Shown: positions 54,406 to 64,000 of the stretch, piece after piece | Layout: every line of letters starts with the position of its first letter | Numbering within the stretch: position 1 is the stretch's first letter | Assembly: GCF_020379485.1 (NCBI RefSeq) | Contig: NC_063436.1 | Location: forward strand, 22,876,423-22,940,422 | Source: Brassica napus | Taxonomy: Eukaryota; Streptophyta; Magnoliopsida; Brassicales; Brassicaceae | Length of the DNA stretch: 64,000 nucleotides | Direction: 5' to 3' | Made by a program: the position numbers and the translations under genes | The notes under the pieces: model-generated | The model's input: only the letters and a program-made list of their open reading frames with translations | What the model was told of the DNA's origin: nothing | Databases searched by the model: none

Positions 54406-57125
54406 CTAAAATATTTGTGTTTAAACTGGTAGTACATGCAAGTCATACATGAAAACTTACATCTCCTAAAACTTTTTTTTATGTTAATATATTTAGGTGG
54501 TTTTTAAGTATTTATTATAAGATTAAAGTATTTTTCCTCATTAGCAATATTCAAATTACATAATAGTTTCTACAAGGATAATGCAGAGATTCAGCATAAA
54601 CCCAATTAATGGGATTCTAATTTTATTTTATTTTCGATATTCCTCTTATGTTTAAATGTTTTATTTTCTGTTTTAAATCGAATCAGGTATAATTCAAAAG
54701 TGTTTCGGACAAGTCTATTTGGGGCCAAAGTTATAATCTCAACTGATCATGAAGTGAATATGGAGATGGCAAAGTCAAGTACCCAGTTAGGCGCCACTGA
54801 GAGCTTACGGCGGCTCTTTGGGGAAAACAGCGACTTCCTCCAGAGGAAGGAGATTCATAAATATGTCCGAAACCTAACTTCTAGATTTGTCGGCCCAGAA
54901 AACTTAAAAACCAACTTGATTCAAGACATATATGTTTTGTCTCGCAACTACTTCGAAATGGATGACAAAGCAATAAGCAGTTCTTTTGACATCAAAGAAG
55001 CAGCAACCAAGGTCACTTCGTGGTTATATATATGTTCAAATCTTAAACACCAGTTTAAGATCATTGATCACACTAGTTAGTGTTACGCATAAAATAACCA
55101 TTGATATGTTCTTATATCATAATTTACTGATTCTAAATTATCTATGTTTGTCCTGATCATTATATAACTTGAAGATGGTGGTAGACCTAATCGTGAAGAA
55201 AGTGATTGGTGAAATGGAATCTGAGGCGGTCAGAGAACTAGGACTTTGTTGGACTGCTTTCCGAACAAATTGGTTTAGTTTCTCTTACAGTGTTCTTGGA
55301 ACGACTGTTTATCGATTCGTGAAGGTGAATATGGCTTCATCTCATCATCTTAGTATTTCATATTAATACATGAGAAAAAAGCAAGCCACGTGCTACTTCA
55401 TTTCATCTTCTTTCCGTGAATATATATTCATTCAAATATGATTTTGAATAGGCTCGGAGTAAGGTGACAAAACTGCTAAAGGGCGTGATTCAGAAGAAGA
55501 ATGCGTCAAAGGAATGACTGGGAGATTTCCTGGACATTTTATTCGATGAAATGAAGAAAGATGGTGCGTCTTTGGACATTGATAGAGCCGTCAATACTCT
55601 CTCAAGAGACCACTCCCGGAATTTTAGCAGCAACTGTGAAGCTCGTTGCCGACCACCCGGATGTCATGGAAGAACTAAAGGTTTTTATTTAAAATTTATA
55701 AATATCTATAAAAACAAAGAAATAACTTACAAATATTTCTTCTTTATCTCATGTACGTAATATACATGTTTATAATATACATGTTTATCATCCAAACCAT
55801 TGCAGAGAGAGCACGATGCCGTGATTGAAAACCAGGGTGATAATCAGGCAGGCCTAACATGGGAGGAATACAAGTCTATGACTTTCACTCACATGGTGAG
55901 TGTAACAGGTCACAGACATTGCATAATACATACAAACGTTACAGTGTTTCAAAAAAAAAAAACATACAAACGTTACTAGCAAGTAAAGAAAATGGACTAC
56001 TGTGTGTTTTCAGGTTATCAAAGAGACGCTTCGGTTTACTAGTGCACAACCTACGGTACATAGAATACCCACTGAGGACGCTCAAGTTGGAGGTTGGTTA
56101 ATCATATTATATGTTGCATAATAATTTGCTACTCTTCACATCTAACGATAAACGTGTGAACGTACTTGTACCCATATAAGCATAAACATGAACACATTTT
56201 ATGTTTCATTTTAGTCAGGAGTTTCCGTTTGTTCGCTTTAAGAAATTATTCAGGACTTTATATTTCTTTATATTTTTTATTAGGTTACTTCGGTTTTTGG
56301 AGGTTTATCAGCTTAGTCGACGGTTATCAGTTTATACGAACAAGTTCCATCTTTGGGTGAATTTGCTTTTCAAATTCTATTAGTTCTTTTTTTTGTGACT
56401 AGGAGGAGGGTTTGAGCCTCTAGCCTATACATTTTTAGACCGTACATTCTCTAGATCGAGGTCTATATATCATATTTTATATCTTCCCTTTACAGAACAT
56501 CCCTCCCCTAATGAGATTTTATTTTGTTCGTTCTATCAATTAACAAAGAAGTGCTTTTCGTTTGCTTTGGTGCCTCATTGTTAACTCTAACACATACAAA
56601 GTTGTCTCTTGATTTAGTGAACACCGAATTGCATGCGCAGGTTATACAGTACCAGCTGGGTGGTTATTTTTTGGTATTCCTTTAGTTCATTTCGATGAAG
56701 AAAAGTATGAGGATCCACTCAAATTTAATCCATGGAGATGGAAGGTAATAGCCACACACACACATGGCATAACAAAAAACATGGTTTAAAGTATAAAATT
56801 TTGTTTTGGTGGTAATAATTGCAGGGGAAAGATTTACACGGTACATTGTCCAAGGATTACATTCCCTTTGGAGCTGGTGCCACGCTTTGCGTAGGGTCTG
56901 AGTTTGCGAAGTGTATAATCGCTGTGTTTCTCCATCATTTGTCTAGATTCAGGTTATCTGATATATTAGTTGCTATACTTTTCATAAGATTTTTTTTATA
57001 ACTGATTTTTTTTTTGGGTCAGGTGGTCCTTGGACCCGAAAACTAGAGTGCTTCGAAGGTATATGCTTATGTTTCCGGCTGGTTGCAGAGTCGAGATTGC
57101 AAAGGAACTAAGTGATCAGAGTTGA

Positions 57126-58009
57126 TTTTCTTCTCATATATGTTTGTTTTTCTTCTCATATCTGTTACAAGAAGCAGGATGCCATATAAACAATTGACGC
57201 TTCCTGTATAATAATTTGGCATTGTTTGTATGATTATTTAGTGTTCGTTACTTATGAACCTTTAGCAATTTATTGTCAAAAATTTCGGCCACAGTTTGTA
57301 GGGAATTGACTACAAAGGAGTTAAAAAGGCGAAATAGACACCATCATTTTTTGTTACGAATTTTGTTCGTGGCATTTGGTTTGAAAAAACAAAATTGCAA
57401 ATGATGTAGAACTAGACCCAGTCACAATATAGTGACAATTTGGACAATTTTGTTTCTCTTTTTACCTAAGGTCCATATTATGAACTCGTTGAGAAATAAA
57501 AAAGCTCTCGAATGATCGATGTCGACGATTGGAAGGTTTGGTGGTGAAGGCTAGTTTCTTCTTCGCTTTGGAGCCCTGAAGATGAATCATATAGTTTAAA
57601 GAAACAGAAAATATATTAAAAATATATTGTATAAAATATATTACATTATTTCCTACCCTGTATGACCCAAATATATTGTTTAAAATGTTGTAATCTTTTA
57701 GTAAAAGAAAACTGTTGTAATTACTATTTAAAAGATTTAAAAATTAAAATTTCTCTTGTTCTCTATTCCATATTTTTAACTATTTTTCATTGTTTTCGAT
57801 CTTTTTATTATTCTTTCTTTTTTGATAAAATATCATTTTTGATATTTTTATTATTCTTTCTTTTTTGATAAAATATCAATTTGATTATAAAAATGAAAGA
57901 ATAAGGTCATTTACAAATGGTGGAACTTAAAGAATATACAGCAGCAGAGTATAAACGATAAAAAAAGAGAACATAATCAGCACTGACCAATTCAGTCATA
58001 GATCGCTAG
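57126..58009. other. Spacer downstream of the P450 pseudogene
   Basis: AT-rich. A near-exact duplication TATTTTTATTATTCTTTCTTTTTTGATAAAATATCA-type segment occurs at about 57795-57835 and 57842-57882. No gene is supported. Confidence 0.4.
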
Positions 58010-59225
58010 CTATCGTTGTAAGTGACCCTCAGACTTGTGTGCAGTATCATATTTGAGTGCGAGAATACGGTTACGTATGGTTCTATCAATCAGTCTACTC
58101 ATATGCTCTGTTCCCATCCAACTAATTCGATGCCGACATGCATTTCTCTCCCTCCAGATTAGATACACTGTCACTTGGAAAGCCAAACGGATCAACACAT
58201 AATCCATTCCTGAGAAGGTGTTACTCTGCAAGAAAGTCATAGTATCATTCCAGTCCGGCGTTGTACCGTTGCCTAAAGTCGGCTGGAACCAAGTCGCGCG
58301 TTTCGCGTCTCGACATCGATCGATGATACATGATGTACATTGATCGATCATAATCTTCAATCGTCGAGGCTTCTCTTCTGTATTGATCGACGGTACTGGG
58401 TGTGCAGCGATCAATTGCTTCTTCTGCATATCGACCTCTAATGGTCAGCTCAGATGAAATCTCTTTTAAGCTCCTAAATGTTCCATAATCATCACTTCAC
58501 TCCAAGATACTCCTGAACCTGAAAACATACCTAATATGATAGAATATATAATATATAGATAGTAAAACACTTATATACCATGGATGAAAATGGATTAAAT
58601 CTATGGTATATCAAACATCAAATCGTACACACTTCTCGGTAGTAGGGTGAAGCTTGACAAAACCACATGTTGCACCAGCCAAACACTTGAGCCCCTTGTA
58701 GAAAAAAAGATGATTTGGCACTCCTTTAAGATCCACCCACATTGGCATACCAGACAGATCCGGAGCCGCTGAGAGGATGTAGCAGGTGACCACTCGTTGA
58801 CCACTAGTGGGACATCTGAGATATGCTAGTACTTCCGCCGAAGAACCCTCGAACGGGTCTATGGATTTTCCACACGAAATAGGACCATATTCTTGTCGAT
58901 GAAGTTTACGTCAATATTCTGCTTGGAGCCCGGGGAATTCCATAGACGATTGATTGTAGCGTGAACGGAACCCACATGAGGAGCGTCGCCAATGAAATAT
59001 CCCACCACGAAACTCTTCCAGAGAAGATTCGGATCAGTAAGGATCGCCGATGGAATCTAGATTGAGGCCTCACCATCAACGATTTCAATCGTTCCTCTCT
59101 CCAAATTAGAGTCGTCGTCAGGAGGAGGTTTCCGCCAGGGTGAATCGTCGAGACCCGCCGCCAGGAGAGGAGAGCCTCGCGATTCGAGTCGCTGTTGCCT
59201 TCGTCGCTTAGGGTAGCTTTTTTTA
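58010..59225 (-). pseudogene. Internally deleted LINE (ORF1 DUF4283 part and ORF2 tail)
   Basis: Minus strand. The upstream part (about 59080-58600) encodes a DUF4283 nucleic-acid-binding domain of plant LINE ORF1 (LWKSFVVGYFIGDAPHVGSVHA, WVDLKGVPNHLFFYKGLKCL). It is interrupted by stops, one after VRVENP-like sequence and one before HISDVPLVVNEW. The downstream part (58429-58010) is the C-terminal end of LINE ORF2 (TPDWNDTMTFLQ, FQVTVYLIWRERNACRH). Endonuclease and most of the reverse transcriptase are missing. No target duplication or A-tail was identified. Confidence 0.8.
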
Positions 59226-61050
59226 TATAGTGTCAGAGCAATAACTTCTTTTTTGTCTCTTCCACATCAATTTATTTTACTTTATATTTTCTAGACTTGG
59301 CCGTAGAAAACTCAAGACAAGTAGTTATTGCTATAAAAATATTATGTAGATGCACTTTTTTTAATAGTTTCATTGATTATATAAAATTTAAATACTTTAT
59401 TTTCTTTTTATTACTTACTAATGTTTAGATTTGTGGAAAAATTAGTTTTGTAGTTTTCTAAACAACCCATTAATTATTAAGTTATCTATCTAATCACAAT
59501 TCAACTAATATAAATAAATTATATAATATAAAAGTATTATATAACATAAGAAATTAATAAATTTTACGTTCAAAACCTAAAACAGCATCCAATTTGAAAT
59601 AAATAGTTTTCTCTAAATCGTTACTTATTAAAAATTTAAGAAAGTAACGTTTCAAACTACAATCACGTTCTTCCGCACGCATCCGCACGCATCCGCATCT
59701 GTATCCACGTTCACTGTATTTATACCAGTTTTTGGTAAATGAACTCTTCTTTACTTATGGATAGATTTTGCCCGGAAAAATAAATAATACTTGTATATGT
59801 ACACCCGTAACCTCTTCCTTCCTTCCATAAATTCTTGTTGCGTGGACTTCATAGATAACTTTGTGAAAATTTCTCTTACACGTGACCGGTTTTTCTTTTA
59901 AACTTTCTTTAAACTTTTTGTAGTTGTTAAACTACTTTTTTTTTTCAAAAAAAGGGCATTCTTGTAGTTGTTAAACTTAACTCCTAACAGTGGACACTTC
60001 TAGATCTTGATTGTTTACCACTTTACCTGATTTTTAGATTTTAAATTTTAACTTTTGGTTTTTAGATTTTAGCTTTTAGTTTAAAATTTTAGATTTGTGT
60101 TTTCTGTAGCTTTCTAGTTTTTAGAAAAACTTGAATGGTAATTTAATATTTAACTTTTGAGTATATTTAAGTTATTATTTCATTTTAAATTAAAACTTAA
60201 TGAAAGTATTTGTTAATAATAAAATAATGTTTACTAGGAAAATAATAAATAAAAAAATTACCACATTAAATAACATCTATTTATTTTTCTTAATTTTTTT
60301 AAAAAAATATATATCTTAAATCCCACTAAATGCATTTTTATATCAAAGTCCTTCCATGTATTTCATGTAAATAAAATATTATAAAATATCAATTGCTAGA
60401 TTTTAAATTACTATTGATTTTAGACATATCAAATAGTGCACAATTAATATTTATTTTTTTGTTTAAACAAATAAAATCATTTATATATTTATAAAACTAT
60501 GGTAAAAGTGTAAAATTGATCTTTTTCAAATATTGAAAATAATAATTAATAGCTAGATTTTTAAATAAAAAAAGTTTACAGTGTATAAATGGTAATAACT
60601 AACAAACTGAATTAATTTTTCATAATTTTTATTGTACATTTTTAAATATATGAAATAAAATTATCTTAAAAAAACTCTAAATTATCATTTGTGAAGAAAT
60701 TATTATTTATGAGATTTTTTCATGTGTTTTATAAAACAGTAGATGTAATTATTATTATATATGTATATATATTTTTTTGTTTATTTACATATAATATAAT
60801 ATAATACTACTTGAGTTAATGGTGAAATTTATATGAATTAGTTGGGGATATTGAAGTTTGAAAATATATTTACTGGGTCAAAGAATGATTTTAACTAATT
60901 GTTAATATCAGCTCCCCTTGCGTAACCAGAGAGCAGTTATTTAAAAAGAGAGTGGTAAGCTCATACAAAGCCTATACCGTAAAACCAACTCCAAAATAGT
61001 TGAATGAAAGAAAGAAATTAACATGGACTGAGATTCTTTCCCCCCTTATA
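59226..61050. other. AT-rich intergenic spacer
   Basis: No gene is supported. The run of TTTTTAGATTTTAG words at about 60030-60130 resembles the interior of ABCG intron 13 in reverse orientation, so both may come from one old element family. The remainder is AT-rich. Confidence 0.4.
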
Positions 61051-61112
61051 GTGGTGAACCTATTTCATTGGATGTTACAGTGGAGAAATCCTGTACCAGA
61101 GAGCAAGCAGTG
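61051..61112 (+). pseudogene. Relic of a CYP702A-like first exon
   Basis: One frame reads IVVNLFHWMLQWRNPVPESK, which parallels VVVKLCHWIYKWRNPTSNGK of the P450 gene starting at 61332. It then hits a stop and lacks the LPPGSMGFP hinge. It is a short leftover of a tandem P450 copy. Confidence 0.6.
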
Positions 61113-61331
61113 AGTCTCCGCTTTTATTTCAACTCTCAAACAACTAATATTAATTACCTCTTTTCCATACAATAACAGCTGTCTTTCTTTGCATACACGG
61201 TTACCATCTTCATTTGTGAAGGTGTATGTATACAGAGGACTATTATAAAGAGCTCCTCCCTCAGAGAAGTTCCCACCCTAAACCCTAAAACGAACATATC
61301 AAAAGTAGTTGAAAAGGAGAGATACTTTAAT

Positions 61332-62638
61332 ATGGTAGAGGTTTATGAATTCTGGACTATAATAGTTACACTCGTAGTGGTAAAGCTATGTCATTGGATC
61401 TATAAGTGGAGGAATCCAACAAGTAATGGAAAACTTCCTCCAGGATCAATGGGTTTCCCAATCATCGGAGAGACGTTGGAGTTCATGAAGCCTCATGATG
61501 CTTTTCAGTTGCCAACATTCTTGACGAAGAAAATCCTCAGGTTATTTAACTTATTATTGTAGCAATAAACATACTGCCTTCTCTTCATTACTCCTAGATT
61601 ACAAAGCGTTTTTCCTTCTTCTTTTTTTCTTACAAATAAAATACTAGACATGGACCAGTGTTTCGGACAAGCTTATTTGGAGCCAGAGTTATTATATCAA
61701 CTGATATTGGATTGAACATGGAGATAGCAAAGACTAATCATGTTCCTGGTGCGCCTAAGAGCTTAGCGCGATTTTTTGGGGAAAACAACTTGTTTGTAAA
61801 GAGTAAGGAGTCCCATAAGCATGTTCGGAACTTGACATCCCAGTTCCTAGGTTCACAAGGTTTGAGATTGAGGATGATACAAGACATTGATTCTTTGGCT
61901 CGCACACACATGGAGTTAGGAGCTAAGAATGGTGGTCTTGATATCAAGGAAACATCAAGCAAGGTAAAAAGATCTCGTCCATTTGGAGCTGTATGTAAAA
62001 TAACATCAACTAGATTAGTTAAGATGGATCATCACATGTTATAAATATCTTCAATTATTACAGATCTTAATTGAATGTCTTGCGAAGAAAGTTATGGGTG
62101 ATATGGAACCCCATGCAGCAAAAGAACTAACACAATGTTGGGGAGGTTTTCCTAGAGGGTGGTTTCGTTTCTCATGGAGCATTCCTGGGAATGGTGTCTA
62201 TAGAATGTTGAAGGTACGTGTTTTCTTGGTTCATATAATCTTTGATAGCTCTATATATGGAAAATGAATCGAGGGCGATGTTGTTTTATATAACAGGCAA
62301 GAAACCAGATGATGAATTTACTAAAAGAGACTGTGTTGAAGAAGAGAGCATCAGGAGAGGAGCTTGGGGAGTTTTTCAAGATCATATTTGGGGAAACAGA
62401 AGGAGGATCGAAAAAGATGAGCATAGAGAATGCGATTGAATACATATTTACTTTCTTTGTGATTGCTAACGAGACAACGCCAGGAGTCCTTGCAGCTACT
62501 GTAAAGCTCATAAACGACAACCCTAGAGTCAAGCAGGAGTTGCAAAGAGAGCATAAGCGAATTTTCCAGGATAAGACCGAGAAGGACGAGGCCGACCTAA
62601 CATGGGAAGACTACAAATCAATGACTTTCACCCAGATG
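61332..62638 (+). CDS. CYP702A-type cytochrome P450, 5' part (runs past a transposon and out of the window)
   Basis: Predicted ER-bound P450 of the CYP702A family (substrate unproven; triterpene tailoring in the Arabidopsis cluster). Exons seen: 61332-61540, 61648-61963, 62064-62213 and 62297-62638. They give 339 codons in a continuous open frame. The N-terminal anchor, RNP-type hinge (KLPPGSMGFPIIGETLEF), C-helix region (ESHKHVRNL) and I-helix oxygen motif (FFVIANETTPG) are present. Exon 4 is continuous through REHKRIF, whereas the sister copy has an intron there. The next intron holds a Helitron with a nested hAT MITE. The K-helix and heme exons must lie beyond 64000, so intactness cannot be judged. 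Confidence 0.88.
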
Positions 62639-62706
62639 GTGAGTATGTGCTAAAATCAAACATCAAAACTTTACAAGAATACAAAAATGACATAAGTATA
62701 TATATA

Positions 62707-63997
62707 CTAGGTGATTTGTCCGTGCTCATGCACGAGCAGGGCCGGCTCAACATTCTTAAGGGCCCTAGGGCAAAAAAAAATTTTTACCCTCTAAAATTTA
62801 TATACATATAATATTTAAAATATATATAAAATTTAATATGTAATATTTTTTATATATTTGTAATGAAAATAAAACTATATACATATCAAATAATTCTGGG
62901 CCCTTTTTATTTTGATTTATTATATTTATAATTTTTTTATATATAAAAATATAGATTTATAAAAAAATTGGGCCCCTTAATTGTTATTATACGGGGGGAC
63001 ACGGGCTTGGGCCCGGGGCGGTCGCACCGCTTGTCCCCCCCACTGAGCCGGCCCTGTGCACGAGTATAAATATTTATAAAATAAATATATTATAATAATT
63101 GATTGTTATTTATATTTAATTCTAAGTAAATTTAAAATATGTATGCATAATTTATATTAATAATATAATATCACTTTAATTAGATATATGATTTTAAATA
63201 TGTTATATCTAGTCAATTTTATTGTTTTTATAGTCGATTTTGTTATCATTTGGATATATTAGATTGCATCTATTTCTATGAATTTAATTTTATTTATCGT
63301 TTAAATGTGCATGAAGTTTCATAATATTTACCAAATTATATGTTGATTTGTTTCTACAAAAATCAGAAAATAAAGCAATGATCAATATGAAGTTACATAC
63401 ATAAGTAACTAATACATTTTTGGAAGCTCATTAACACACATTAATATTTACAATAATTAAAATATTTTTATAAATTCTAAATAATTTTATGCCTTAGATT
63501 TATTAAATGGTCAACTGAATTTTATTTTAAATAATCTTAAAATGAGATTCAGATTTGCTTTGGTATTTTAATGATAGTCATATTAAGTTCCACAAACATA
63601 AAAACATAAAATTTAAAAGAAAATTTAATATTATGAAAACATATAATTTTAATAATGATAAAATATAATATATCTATCTCGTTAAAGTATATAGTGTTAT
63701 GTTATTTTAAAATATTTTGTAATTATTTGACCAAAAGATATTTGTTGTTAATTTTTTTTATTTTTAATATCTCTTAAAAATAAGCAGTTTAAAAAAAATT
63801 GTGTGATTGTATTTTAAAAATCATATTATATAAGTAAAATATAATTTATAGATTTTTACTGTAAATAAAAGATAATATATTCAACTAAATATATGAAAAA
63901 TAAATAAACCATTTCAATAATAATAATTATAAACTATTTTTAATCAATTAAACATATTTCAGTTTATTTATTTTATGTAATCATCTAAGAGAATAGA
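62707..63997 (-). mobile_element. Probable Helitron in P450 intron 4, minus orientation
   Basis: On the minus strand the 3' end has the hairpin CGTGC-ATGA-GCACG, then GACAAATCAC and CTAG at 62710-62707, followed by a host T. A possible 5' end TCTATTCTCTTAGATG lies at about 63997. It is preceded by an A, as the A^T rule requires. The 3' end is convincing, the 5' end is tentative because it lies at the window edge. Confidence 0.6.
62729..63064. mobile_element. hAT-type MITE nested inside the Helitron
   Basis: The 320-bp element (62737-63056) has perfect inverted ends CAGGGCCGGCTCA and the 8-bp duplication TGCACGAG on both sides (62729-62736, 63057-63064). An 8-bp duplication and CAGGG ends are diagnostic of hAT. 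It splits the Helitron hairpin region, so it arrived later. Confidence 0.93.
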
Positions 63998-64000
63998 TAG

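Larger units (their letters stand above)
48325..54410 (-). mobile_element. Decayed Ty1/copia retrotransposon in P450 intron 1
   Basis: The element spans 48330-54405 with the 5-bp duplication CTAAA (48325-48329, 54406-54410). LTRs are 380 and 375 bp, TGTTGAAAAT...TTGTAACA. They differ by three substitutions and one 5-bp indel, so the insertion is fairly young although the coding region is already broken. A primer site (TTATCAGCACGAGGC) follows the 5' LTR, and a purine tract ATCAGGGAGGAG precedes the 3' LTR. It sits only 25 bases from the Harbinger element. Confidence 0.95.
42634..57125 (+). pseudogene. CYP702A-type cytochrome P450 pseudogene, 9 exons, giant intron 1
   Basis: CYP702A P450s are ER-anchored monooxygenases linked in Arabidopsis to the PEN1/arabidiol triterpene cluster. 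Exons: 42634-42845, 54687-55011, 55175-55324, 55452-55680, 55806-55895, 56014-56092, 56641-56744, 56825-56952, 57023-57125. Exon 1 has the anchor and the hinge RLPPGSMGFPI. The K-helix ETLR, the PERF-like DPLKFNPWRW region and the heme loop are present. Lesions: an in-frame TGA at 55515-55517, a net loss of about 20 bases with frameshift just before ETTPG of the I helix, and Thr instead of the conserved Arg in the heme loop (FGAGATLCVG). Intron 1 is about 11.8 kb, filled by transposons. An upstream in-frame ATG exists at 42574. Confidence 0.9.

Noticed and set aside
57290..57460. Partner end of the CACTA-like terminus at 43131
   Set aside because: GTCACAATATAGTGAC words are present, but no inverted CACTA terminus could be found.

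Overview
This window is plant nuclear DNA from a crucifer, most likely a Brassica or a close relative. The genes have short exons with GT/AG introns, the spacers are AT-rich, and many LTR elements, MITEs and Helitrons are present. The gene order is an ABCG30-type transporter, a DUF604 glycosyltransferase, a UGT71B-type glucosyltransferase, a BAHD acyltransferase and two CYP702A P450s. As I remember it, this matches Arabidopsis thaliana chromosome 4 around At4g15230 to At4g15400, the edge of the arabidiol/baruol triterpene cluster. The synteny is from memory and was not computed.

Layout. 0.8-13.6 kb: a full-size PDR/ABCG transporter gene of 22 exons, all in one open frame. A complete Ty1/copia element (1086-6786) with apparently identical LTRs sits just inside intron 1. 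A broken copy of the gene's own 3' end follows in tandem. 14.4-16.4 kb: an intact three-exon fringe-like glycosyltransferase on the minus strand, with a minisatellite in intron 1. 17.2-19.2 kb: a Tourist MITE and a GC-rich poly(A) retroposon. 21.0-22.2 kb: a minus-strand cluster of box C/D snoRNA genes whose guides appear to match 25S rRNA. 22.4-26.1 kb: a UGT71B-like gene with one in-frame stop, then a BAHD acyltransferase gene split by a MITE and carrying a second stop. 26.4-42.3 kb: a transposon zone holding a CACTA-like element, a Stowaway MITE, a gypsy element with gag and protease but no polymerase, a tandem TRIM array, a SINE and a Helitron.

42.6-57.1 kb: a CYP702A pseudogene whose first intron has grown to about 11.8 kb by a Tourist MITE, a PIF/Harbinger element with two ORFs and a decayed minus-strand copia element. 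58.0-59.2 kb: an internally deleted LINE. 61.0-64.0 kb: a relic P450 exon, then a second CYP702A gene that is open as far as seen but runs off the window. Its next intron contains a Helitron with a nested hAT MITE.

The transporter and the DUF604 gene are intact. The three consecutive specialised-metabolism genes (UGT, BAHD, first CYP702A) each carry independent disabling lesions, which suggests that the edge of a metabolic cluster is being lost in this lineage. The snoRNA cluster is the least expected functional content. Exon borders were set by hand from reading frames and GT/AG rules. Transposon borders rest on target-site duplications where stated.
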